Positions 8,808 through 16,527 of a stretch of 64,000 nucleotides of DNA are shown here, one piece after another. The stretch covers positions 1 through 64,000 of the forward strand of contig NZ_FOVF01000017.1 of assembly GCF_900115085.1 (NCBI RefSeq), given 5' to 3'. Made by a program: the position numbers and the translations under genes. Numbering within the stretch: position 1 is the first letter of the stretch; the number at the start of each line of letters is the position of its first letter. Under the pieces are notes generated by a model, which was not told the DNA's origin, searched no databases, and was given only the letters and a program-made list of their open reading frames with translations. The DNA comes from Dokdonella immobilis (GTDB taxonomy: Bacteria > Pseudomonadota > Gammaproteobacteria > Xanthomonadales > Rhodanobacteraceae).

Positions 8808-9081
8808 GCGGAGGCCGAACAAGTCGATTTGCACGCTCCAAAAACCCTCAAAAGTCCTGTACTTGCTTGAACTTGCCCGATCTCGCCCGCACAATTCCGT
8901 GCGCTCGGAACTACCGGTTGGAAGATGCTGCAGCGGTCAGGAAATCAAATCCTTCGGTCCGGACGGGTCGCCGACTGTTCACGGGCACGCTTGGGCAAGT
9001 CATGAGCCATTCTACGCAGACACCGAGCGACCTGTCTGCGCGCAGGTCCTTCGACCCGCGCCAGCGTCAATGGTTGCACCT

Positions 9082-10371
9082 ATGGCCTTGATTGCACTCG
9101 GGCTCAACCATCTCTGCGCACCGGTCGCCCTGCGCGAGCGCGCCGCATTCACACCTGACGCCACGGCCGGCGCGCTGGCCGACCTGATCGCCCAGCCTGG
9201 CGTTCGCGAGGCCGCAATCCTGTCCACCTGCAACCGCACCGAGCTCTACTGCAATGTCGAATCCGGCGCAGAAGGCTCGCCGTTCGACTGGCTGCACCGC
9301 CACCGCCAGCTGCACGGCGCGAATATCGAAGAGTTCCTCTACCGCCACCACGATTCCGACGCCGTTCGCCACCTGTTTCGCGTGGCCACTGGGCTCGAAT
9401 CGATGGTCCTCGGCGAACCGCAGATCCTCGGCCAGGTCAAGGACGCCTATACCCTGGCGCGCAATGCCCGGGCGCTCGATGCACCCCTCGAACGGCTGTT
9501 CCAGAACACCTTCGCCGTGGCCAAGCGTGTGCGCTCGGACACGCGCATCGGCGCCAACACCGTATCGGTCGCGTTCACCGCGGTGCGCCTGGCCGAGCGC
9601 GTCTTCACCGATCTCGCCGAGGCTTGCGTGCTCCTGATCGGCGCCGGCGAGACGATCGAACTGGCCGCGCGGCACCTGACCGAAGCAAAGGTTCGTCGGC
9701 TGATCGTGGCCAACCGAACGCTCGACAATGCGCAGGCCCTGGCCGGACGCTTCGGCGGCTACGCGATTGCCCTGACCGACCTCGAGAAGCACCTGGCCGA
9801 GGCCGACATCGTGATCTCCTCGACCGCTTCCCGCGAGCCGGTGCTGAGCCGCTCGATGGTCGCCGCCGCGATCGCCGCGCGGCGCCACAAGCCGATGTTC
9901 CTGGTCGACATAGCGGTGCCGCGCGACATCGAAGCCGAGGTCGCCCGCCTGCCGGACGTGTTTCTGTACACGATCGACGATTTGCGCGAGGTCATCGATG
10001 AGAACCTGCGTTCACGGCAGCAGGCCGCCGAGGAGGCCGAAGCCATGATCGAGCTGTCGGTCGAGCATTTCATGGCCTGGTGGCGCGCCCTCGAACTGCA
10101 CAACCCGATCGCCAGCGTGCGCCGAAGCGCCGAGGCCGATCGCGACGAGATCCTGGCCAGGGCGCGGACCCTGCTGGCGCGCGGCAGAAATCCCGAAGAA
10201 GCTCTCGAGTTCCTCGCCCATTCCCTGACCAACAAGTTGCTGCATGCACCAAGCGCCAACTTGCGGGCCGCCGCGCTGCGCGGCGATGCCGAGCTGCTGC
10301 AGGCGGCCGAGAAGCTGTTCGAAACCCAGCCCGGGCCCCGGAAGCAACCGGCGGACCCAAAGCCGGGTTAG
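9082..10371 (+). CDS. hemA: Glutamyl-tRNA reductase
   Basis: HemA reduces glutamyl-tRNA(Glu) to glutamate-1-semialdehyde, the first committed step of tetrapyrrole synthesis. The 429-residue protein begins MALIALGLNHLCAPVALRE and has the catalytic Cys in STCNRTELYC. It also has a Rossmann NADPH-binding GAGETIELAARHL segment and the C-terminal dimerisation helix. The ATG at 9082 matches the family N-terminus; an in-frame ATG at 9070 adds four residues. Neither has a clear Shine-Dalgarno. It is divergent from the TPR-lolB operon and followed by prfA. Confidence 0.96.
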   Translation: MALIALGLNHLCAPVALRERAAFTPDATAGALADLIAQPGVREAAILSTCNRTELYCNVESGAEGSPFDWLHRHRQLHGANIEEFLYRHHDSDAVRHLFRVATGLESMVLGEPQILGQVKDAYTLARNARALDAPLERLFQNTFAVAKRVRSDTRIGANTVSVAFTAVRLAERVFTDLAEACVLLIGAGETIELAARHLTEAKVRRLIVANRTLDNAQALAGRFGGYAIALTDLEKHLAEADIVISSTASREPVLSRSMVAAAIAARRHKPMFLVDIAVPRDIEAEVARLPDVFLYTIDDLREVIDENLRSRQQAAEEAEAMIELSVEHFMAWWRALELHNPIASVRRSAEADRDEILARARTLLARGRNPEEALEFLAHSLTNKLLHAPSANLRAAALRGDAELLQAAEKLFETQPGPRKQPADPKPG

Positions 10372-10458
10372 CCGCAGCGGCGCGCGCAGGCCGGCGCCGT
10401 CGCGCCGGCATCACGTATCATGCGCGCCGCCGCCAGTCCGCGCGGCCCCAGGAAATCC

Positions 10459-11541
10459 ATGACTCCGTCGATCCGTCGCAAGCTCGAACAACTGGCCGAA
10501 CGCCACCAGGAACTCGAACGGCTGCTCTCGAGCGAAGAGGTGCTCGGCGATGCCAATCGCCTGCGCGAGGTGTCCCGCGAGCACGCGCATCTGGGTCCCC
10601 TGACCGAGGCCCTGGCCGAATTCGACGCCAACGCACGCGCGCTGGCTTCGGCGCGAGCCATGCTCGACGACGCTGAACTCGGCGACCTCGCCGCCGAGGA
10701 GATCACAAGCCTCGAGGCCCGCGAGGCCGAACTCGACGAACAACTGAACCTGCTCCTGCTGCCGAGCGACCCGCGCGACGAGGGCAACCTGTTCCTCGAA
10801 ATCCGCGCCGGCACCGGTGGCGACGAAGCCGCGATCTTCGCAGGCGACCTGCTGCGCATGTACCTGCGCTATGCCGAGCAGCGCCGCTGGCAGGTCGAAA
10901 TCCTCAGCGAAAGCGACGGCGAACACGGCGGCTACAAGGAAGTCATCGCGCGCATCGAGGGCAAGGGCGCCTACTCCCGGCTCAAATTCGAATCGGGTAC
11001 GCACCGCGTGCAGCGCGTACCGGAAACCGAGTCACAGGGCCGCATCCATACCTCGGCGGCGACCGTCGCGATACTTCCGGAACTGGCCGAGATCGACGAC
11101 ATCGAGATCAACCCTGCCGACCTCAAGACCGATACGTTCCGCGCATCGGGCGCCGGTGGCCAGCACGTCAACAAGACCGATTCGGCGATCCGCATCACCC
11201 ACTTGCCGACCGGCATCATTGTCGAATGCCAGGACGAGCGTTCGCAGCACAAGAACCGCGCCCGCGCGCTGTCCTTGCTGAAGGCGAAGCTGCTCGACGA
11301 GCAGCGCAGCAAGCAGACCGCCGAACAGGCCGAATCACGCCGCCTGCAGGTCGGCTCCGGAGACCGCAGCCAGCGCATCCGCACCTACAACTTCCCGCAG
11401 GGCCGGGTCACCGACCACCGCGTCAACCTGACCCTCTACCGGCTGCCCGAAATCATGCAGGGCGACCTCGACGAACTGATCGATACGCTGACGCGCGAAG
11501 ACCAGACCGACCAGTTGCAGCTGCTCGCCGGCCAGCACTGA
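10459..11541 (+). CDS. prfA: Peptide chain release factor 1
   Basis: RF1 recognises UAA and UAG and triggers peptide release. The 360-residue protein has the GGQ motif in [16 protein letters not shown]. It also has the stop-codon recognition region around [20 protein letters not shown]. The ATG at 10459 follows an AGGAAATCC ribosome binding site and gives the standard [12 protein letters not shown] start. It lies 87 nt after hemA, as in many gammaproteobacteria. The methyltransferase prmC, often the next gene, is absent here; a convergent gene begins 12 nt later. Confidence 0.97.
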   Translation: MTPSIRRKLEQLAERHQELERLLSSEEVLGDANRLREVSREHAHLGPLTEALAEFDANARALASARAMLDDAELGDLAAEEITSLEAREAELDEQLNLLLLPSDPRDEGNLFLEIRAGTGGDEAAIFAGDLLRMYLRYAEQRRWQVEILSESDGEHGGYKEVIARIEGKGAYSRLKFESGTHRVQRVPETESQGRIHTSAATVAILPELAEIDDIEINPADLKTDTFRASGAGGQHVNKTDSAIRITHLPTGIIVECQDERSQHKNRARALSLLKAKLLDEQRSKQTAEQAESRRLQVGSGDRSQRIRTYNFPQGRVTDHRVNLTLYRLPEIMQGDLDELIDTLTREDQTDQLQLLAGQH

Positions 11542-11553
11542 CCCGCGATCTGA

Positions 11554-12333
11554 TCAGAGCGTGCTGCCGATGACGTGGGATTTGAGCGAGACGCTCGAAT
11601 CGAGCGCCAGACTGTCGCCATTGCCGAGAACGGCATGTTTTCCGGGTGGAGTCCATTGGCAGGGATTGAGCTGCAAAGCCGGGGATTCATCGGGACGATG
11701 GGCAACGACGCACATGAAATACACGACCCGCCCGGGAATACCTTTCCCATTGATCAATTCCGGTTCGTAGGTCCACGACCTTGTCGACCGCTTGGTCCTT
11801 CTTACGAATTCCCCGGTCGTAAGCGGCGACCCTTCGGCAACCTTCACTCCGACTTGCTTTCCGTTGCCATCGAATTCGACTTCCACCACCACCAAGGCAA
11901 CCTGCTTGCCTCGCGCAAGCATTCCGACTTCTTCATCCGGATACGCAGGCATCTTGATGTGGGAAAGGGCGCCGCCGGTAGTTACATCCCTGACATGGAC
12001 AGCGTAGGTTTCGCCATCAGGATTCGGAGTCAGGCCCACTTGCACGACGAGACGTGTTCGCAAAGTGACGGGCTTCCCATCGACGAGTGGTGGAATGAAT
12101 TTCCATTTGGCGATATCGGCCTCGAGTTTTTCGCGCAAGACGGCGTTCGAAGTTCCGACCCTTTCGACAAACCCGACGCGCCCGTCAGCATTCACTTCCA
12201 ACCTCCAATCGAGGGTCACCCTGCGCTCATCCGTAGCAGACTCAGAGTGCGCAAGCCCCGGGAAGGCCAGGACGAGCACTAGAATCCGGACAGCGAAACC
12301 GAAAGCCGACATCCTGCCTGCATTGCGTGTCAC
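11554..12333 (-). CDS. Secreted protein with TonB C-terminal-like domain
   Basis: The 259-residue protein starts at GTG 12333, 6 nt after a strong AGGAGG ribosome binding site. It has a signal peptide ending near LAFPGLAHS. Residues about 30-80 form one small beta-rich motif (LDWRLEVNADGRVGFVERV). A second segment, VALVVVEVEFDGNGKQVGVK...SWTYEPELINGKGIPGRVVY, follows the TonB-C pattern of strand, W/F-x-P and strand. It lacks the proline-rich linker and membrane anchor of true TonB, so it is probably a periplasmic protein of unknown function. Confidence 0.65.
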   Translation of the reverse strand: MTRNAGRMSAFGFAVRILVLVLAFPGLAHSESATDERRVTLDWRLEVNADGRVGFVERVGTSNAVLREKLEADIAKWKFIPPLVDGKPVTLRTRLVVQVGLTPNPDGETYAVHVRDVTTGGALSHIKMPAYPDEEVGMLARGKQVALVVVEVEFDGNGKQVGVKVAEGSPLTTGEFVRRTKRSTRSWTYEPELINGKGIPGRVVYFMCVVAHRPDESPALQLNPCQWTPPGKHAVLGNGDSLALDSSVSLKSHVIGSTL

Positions 12334-12334
12334 T

Positions 12335-12534
12335 TCAACCCTCCTCTATGCGGGGACAAACGCGCCTGACACCATTGAGCTGTTGACACGGATTGAATGC
12401 CAGTGCGGTCACCCGCCCGCGTCGAGAATCATTTTCCATTCGGCGTATACATCGATCGTCTGCGCGGTCGAATCCGTTCGGGCGCAAGCAGGGACGAACA
12501 TGAGCGCAGCAGGGAAAAGCCCATTCCTGACCAC
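12335..12534 (-). pseudogene. Possible frameshifted remnant of a paralogue of the downstream TonB-C-like protein
   Basis: Starting at GTG 12534 (AAGGGA about 6 nt upstream) a signal-like peptide MVRNGLFPAALMFVPACA runs into YAEWKMILDAGG and a stop at 12411-12409. In the neighbouring frame the text continues RVTALAFNPCQQLNGVRR and ends at 12335. The combined AEWKMILDAGGRVTALAF resembles LDWRLEVNADGRVGFVER of the next gene, so one frameshift near 12412-12417 would explain it. The rest of the 12334-12718 stretch shows nothing else convincing. This is a tentative call. Confidence 0.35.
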
Positions 12535-12718
12535 GATGCTTCCCTTGCATGAGGCCTGCTGCCAGCGAAGGCGCGGCAGCTGATGGCCAGAAATGCAATT
12601 TGACACCCCCTGAGTGCCGCGTCCAGCTGGGCACCCGGGGCATGCGATGGCTGCGCCAAGGGTTCCCCTTGCCCGCTCCGGCCGCAGGCCATGGTCCGCT
12701 CCGGATTCAAGCGGAGTC

Positions 12719-13708
12719 CTAACGCGTCAGTACCTCATCGAGGAAGGCCATCGCCTCGTCGGTGCCGGCCTGGCCAAGCCAGAACAGGGCCTTTTCCTTG
12801 ACCGGCCTGGGATAGTTGCCGCGGATCACGGCAATCAGCGCCTTGGTCGCGACGGCCTCGTCGAGCTGCGACAGGGCGAAGACGGCCTCCTCGCGCACCG
12901 GGTTGGAGGACTCGCTGCCGAGGGCGGCAAGAATGTCGGCCTGGGCGCGCGGGTCATGCATCTGCGCCATCCAGAACATCGCCTTGCCGCGCACCTCGCC
13001 CGAGGCATCGCGCTTCGATATCGCGCGGACGCGCTCGTAGGCATCCGGCTCATTGGATTGGGACAGGGCGAACACGGCGTGCTCGCGCAGGTCGGCATTC
13101 GCATCCCCGATCGCCACCCGCTCGACGAAATCCGCGCCTTCGGCGCCGCGTGCGTGACCGAGCCAGAAGATCGCGTCCTTGCGCAAATCGATCGGCTCGC
13201 CGACCGCAGCGAGTTCGATCAGGGCCGTGGTCGCCCCGGCATCGGCATGCAATGCCAGTGCCGCCAGATCGAAGGAATCGCGTCCGTGGTGGCCGCCCGT
13301 GATCCAGCCCTTCAGAAGGCCGACGCTGTCGGCGGCGGCGATCGGATCGATCCAGCGCACGGGCTGATGGCTGGTCACCGCACAATCCGCCGCAAATGCG
13401 CGTACACGGTCGGCCTTGCCATCGGCAACGTGCCAGTAGACGCTGAGCTGCGCCGCCGAAGCGGGATCCGGCTGGCTCGAGACGAAGGTCCCGCCGCGCG
13501 AGTCGAGGTCGCAGCGCGTCTTGCGCAGGTCCGTGCCGCGGTTGCCCGCGTAGCAGCACGGGGCACCGCCCGTCCCGATCATCGGCACGTGATAGCCGAC
13601 CCAGCCGTCCGCGGCAACCAGTTGTTGGCTCAGTTCCGGTTCGGCGGCCACCGCGGCCACGCCGGGAATCAAGGCGAAACCAAGAATCAATGCATGCAGG
13701 CGCATCAT
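12719..13708 (-). CDS. Secreted HEAT-repeat protein
   Basis: The 329-residue protein has a signal peptide (MMRLHALILGFALIPGVAAVAA) and an N-terminal region with paired Cys residues (APCCYAGN...TRCDLD...). Its C-terminal half has at least five HEAT/PBS-lyase-like repeats of about 31 residues (KDAIFWLGHARGAEGADFVE; REHAVFALSQSNEPDAYERV; REEAVFALSQLDEAVATKAL). These form superhelical binding scaffolds. Its ATG overlaps the stop of the next upstream gene as ATGA. It is the last gene of a sigma/anti-sigma/HEAT/HEAT operon; ligand and role are unknown. Confidence 0.8.
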   Translation of the reverse strand: MMRLHALILGFALIPGVAAVAAEPELSQQLVAADGWVGYHVPMIGTGGAPCCYAGNRGTDLRKTRCDLDSRGGTFVSSQPDPASAAQLSVYWHVADGKADRVRAFAADCAVTSHQPVRWIDPIAAADSVGLLKGWITGGHHGRDSFDLAALALHADAGATTALIELAAVGEPIDLRKDAIFWLGHARGAEGADFVERVAIGDANADLREHAVFALSQSNEPDAYERVRAISKRDASGEVRGKAMFWMAQMHDPRAQADILAALGSESSNPVREEAVFALSQLDEAVATKALIAVIRGNYPRPVKEKALFWLGQAGTDEAMAFLDEVLTR

Positions 13709-14943
13709 GGCTGTTTGCTCCCGCTGTCGAGTTCGGCTTCGATCAAGTCCAGCGTCGTGTCGCTGTCGGTCAGCGTCAGCATGCGCAACAAGGCCTGCTT
13801 TTCCTCGCTGGTCTTCGCCTGTCGATACAGCTTCAGCATCGATTCGCTGTCGCCGGCGATCATCATCCCCTGCAGCGCCGCGTCGCGGATTTCGGACGAT
13901 CCAGCCGAGCTGTAGATGCGCACCAGGGCGGGGCCGGAACCGTCGCTGTCGGCGATGCCGAGCGCACGGATGGCCTCGATGCGGATCTCGTCGGGCTGGT
14001 CGGACTCGGCGATCGCAGCGAGCGTTTTCGAATCCCCAGCCACGCCCAGCGACTGCAGGATGGTCTTGCGGTTTTCGGGTGATTTTTCGCTGTCGAACAA
14101 TTGCTTGAGCTCGCTGGTCGCTTCCATTGCGCCGAGCGCCTGGATCGCGGCCTGGCGCAGTTCCGCATCGGCCTCGTTGCGCGCCGCCTGCATCACCAGT
14201 TGCGGCTGATCGGCAATCAGCCAGGCCTGGATGATGCTGCGCTTGTCCTCGCTGCTGCGGCTCGATGCGTAGATGGCCTGCAGGCGCTGAATGGCATCGT
14301 CTTCGCCGCTCACGCCAAGCATGCGGATCGCCTCGGCGCGAAGTTCCGGATCAGGGGATCCGGAGGCAACCTCGCCGAGCGTCTCGAGCGCCGCCGTCTC
14401 GTCCAGTTGACTGAGCACGAACAATGCACGCTTCTTCACGTCCAGCGAATGCGAGCCGCTCAGCACCTTGCGCAGGATCGGAATGGCACGCTCGGGTGGT
14501 GCCTGCATCAGGCCGGTGACGGCGATTTCTGCCAGTTCCTCGTCGCCAGCCGCCGACGTGGTGCCCTTCGAACCCGTTTCGACCTGGCCCAGCAGGCTGT
14601 CGGCATCCTTGCTCCAGCGGCTGTCGGGATAGTCGCGGCGAAGTTTCTCGAGGGTCGCCCTGGCCTCGGCCGTGCGCCTGGCCTGCAGCAGGGCATAGGC
14701 CTGCCAGTAGATGGCCGCGTCCGCACTGGCCGGTTCCTTCTGGCGCAGCGAGGTCTCGAGCTGACGGAAACGCTCGAGCGCGCCATTCCAGTCGGACTTC
14801 TTGAGCAGCTCATGGCCCTGCCAGTACATCGCCGCAAGTTGGCGGTCGCTCGGGGCCATGTCACTGTCGGCAGGCAGGGCCCATGCGGAAGTCGCCGCAA
14901 GCAGGCAGGTGCCCAGGGTCCAGGTCGCAAGTTTCTTGATCAT
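13705..14943 (-). CDS. Secreted TPR/HEAT-repeat protein
   Basis: The 412-residue protein starts at ATG 14943 with signal peptide MIKKLATWTLGTCLLAATSAWA. Residues about 35-130 look TPR-like (AAMYWQGHELLKKSDWNGAL; YWQAYALLQARRTAEARATL). The remainder is a run of HEAT repeats (KKRALFVLSQLDETAALETL; RAEAIRMLGVSGEDDAIQRL; RQAAIQALGAMEATSELKQL). Related repeats occur in the neighbouring downstream gene, to which it is coupled by an ATGA overlap. The frame extends upstream, but only this start gives a signal peptide. Probably a periplasmic scaffold. Confidence 0.8.
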   Translation of the reverse strand: MIKKLATWTLGTCLLAATSAWALPADSDMAPSDRQLAAMYWQGHELLKKSDWNGALERFRQLETSLRQKEPASADAAIYWQAYALLQARRTAEARATLEKLRRDYPDSRWSKDADSLLGQVETGSKGTTSAAGDEELAEIAVTGLMQAPPERAIPILRKVLSGSHSLDVKKRALFVLSQLDETAALETLGEVASGSPDPELRAEAIRMLGVSGEDDAIQRLQAIYASSRSSEDKRSIIQAWLIADQPQLVMQAARNEADAELRQAAIQALGAMEATSELKQLFDSEKSPENRKTILQSLGVAGDSKTLAAIAESDQPDEIRIEAIRALGIADSDGSGPALVRIYSSAGSSEIRDAALQGMMIAGDSESMLKLYRQAKTSEEKQALLRMLTLTDSDTTLDLIEAELDSGSKQP

Positions 14944-14965
14944 CGGGTTCGGCTCCAGTGGGAAT

Positions 14966-15745
14966 TCAGAGGCTGCGCTTGCTGGCGACATCGATGCGCG
15001 ATTCGGTGGCTCGCACCTGGAACAGCAGATCGGTGTTGCGCAGGTAGTCGCGCAGTCCTTGCCTGTCTTCGACGGTCGACGAGGCCGGACGGTTAGCCAC
15101 TTCGAGCAGCACCGGCTCGAGCTGGCGCAGGAAATCGGCGAGACGCAGGTTGCCCGAGCGCGCAGCGGCGGCGGCATACAGCCGATTGGATTCGACCAGC
15201 GACTGGGCCAGGTCGCGATTGCCGGCCAGCAGATCGCCGCCATCGTCGTTGGCCGCGGTGAGCAGCACGCCCTCCGTGGCACGCAGATGTCCGGCGACAT
15301 AGCCGTCGAGGATCCGATCCGCCATTCTCGACGGGGCAGCGGAAGACTCGCTTGCCACCGGTTGCTGTGCACCGTTGCGTCCGACCATGAATCCGGTCGC
15401 CAGCGCGATCAGCAAGGCCATGGCGAAGCCACCGGCCCAGATCAGTCGAGGCGCGAACACGGCATCGAGGCGATCGCGGATTCGCGCCATCGCCCGAATC
15501 CCGGCCGGTCGGGCTTGCAGGTTGGCCATGCGCCTGTCGAGCCCGGCCCAGAGGCGTTGCTCGAACCCGTCCGCCGGCACCGGCTCTGCGGCGCCGGCGC
15601 TGTCGAGCAGTTCGCACAGGCGCGTGTAGCGGATGCGCAGCGATTCCGACGCCTGCAACGCCGCGGCGATTTCACCGAGGCGCCGGTCATCGAGGCCGTC
15701 CCGATAATGGAACAACACCAGTTCGTTGTCGTTGATCGGAGACAT
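14966..15745 (-). CDS. Probable membrane anti-sigma factor
   Basis: The 259-residue protein has an N-terminal cytoplasmic region (MSPINDNELVLFHYRDGLDD...) with the pattern of zinc-less anti-sigma domains. One membrane helix follows at about residues 100-120 (LIWAGGFAMALLIALATGFMVG), then a periplasmic helical part. It starts 5 nt after the ECF sigma gene stops and 22 nt before the HEAT gene, which fits a sigma-binding regulator. No clear family signature is visible, so the anti-sigma role rests mainly on context. Confidence 0.6.
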   Translation of the reverse strand: MSPINDNELVLFHYRDGLDDRRLGEIAAALQASESLRIRYTRLCELLDSAGAAEPVPADGFEQRLWAGLDRRMANLQARPAGIRAMARIRDRLDAVFAPRLIWAGGFAMALLIALATGFMVGRNGAQQPVASESSAAPSRMADRILDGYVAGHLRATEGVLLTAANDDGGDLLAGNRDLAQSLVESNRLYAAAAARSGNLRLADFLRQLEPVLLEVANRPASSTVEDRQGLRDYLRNTDLLFQVRATESRIDVASKRSL

Positions 15746-15750
15746 GTCGG

Positions 15751-16311
15751 TCACCTCAGCGGTTCCAGGGCCACGCGCAGCTTGCGCACGGCGCGAAAGA
15801 TCGCCTGCTTGCAGGCATTGGTGTTCATGGCGAGGGTCTGTGCGATTTCCTCGAGGGAATGGCCCTCGTGGTGGCGCATGACGAAGGCGGTGCGCTCGAT
15901 CAGGCTCATGCGCTGAAGCTGGATTTCCGCGATGCGGTGCACTTCGGCACCCTGGGCGCGGCGGTCCGGGCCCGGCAACTCCTCGGCCATGCTGCCAAGA
16001 AAATCCTCGTCCGCGTCGGCGCATTCGGTGGTCGCCTCCTGGCGCCCGCGCCGGCGCAACTGTTCGAGCGCGGCGTTGACCGCAATACGATGCAACCAGG
16101 TCCTGAATCCGGCGCGGCCGTCGAACGACTGCAGGTGCCGCCAGGCGTTGAAGAGGGCCTCCTGCACGGCATCCTCGGCCAGTGCGGGGTCGCGGGTGAT
16201 GCGCGCGCACAGGCCATAGAGCGGGCGCGCATGCGGCTGCACCAGCCGCTTGAAAGCGGCGGCATCCCCGGCACGGGCGCAGGCTAGCGAATCTTGGTCG
16301 GCGTCATCCAT
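15751..16311 (-). CDS. RNA polymerase ECF-type sigma factor
   Basis: The protein is about 186 residues (MDDADQDSLACARAGD start; an in-frame ATG at 16338 would add nine). Region 2 contains LYGLCARITRDPALAEDAVQEALFNAW and FRTWLHRIAVN. Region 4 contains MSLIERTAFVMRHHEGHSLEEIAQTL and NACKQAIFRAVRKLR, a helix-turn-helix for the -35 element. It heads the operon with the anti-sigma-like protein and two HEAT proteins. The target promoters are unknown. Confidence 0.92.
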   Translation of the reverse strand: MDDADQDSLACARAGDAAAFKRLVQPHARPLYGLCARITRDPALAEDAVQEALFNAWRHLQSFDGRAGFRTWLHRIAVNAALEQLRRRGRQEATTECADADEDFLGSMAEELPGPDRRAQGAEVHRIAEIQLQRMSLIERTAFVMRHHEGHSLEEIAQTLAMNTNACKQAIFRAVRKLRVALEPLR

Positions 16312-16445
16312 CGCTGCTTGGATGATGGCCGAATGCATCCGGTTAGCAAGCGCGGGCAGCGGTTCGGTCGGCGGATGAATCGGCTCCCGGGGCGCACCTC
16401 GCCATCGGCGATCCGTGCAGCCCCCGGCGCGCCCGCCAGGCGTGT

Positions 16446-16470
16446 GGCGGCGCCCGCTGGAGGCGCCGCC
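16446..16470 (-). terminator. Hairpin downstream of the S9 peptidase gene
   Basis: A perfect 9-bp stem (GGCGGCGCC / GGCGCCGCC) with a 7-nt loop lies 58-82 nt after the peptidase stop and before the ECF sigma start. There is no U-tract, so it is a candidate terminator or RNA-stabilising hairpin only. Confidence 0.4.
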
Positions 16471-16527
16471 GAATCGCGCCAGGGTCGCCCGGGCGCGTGA
16501 AGTTCATCGATTGCGTGCGCGGCGCGG

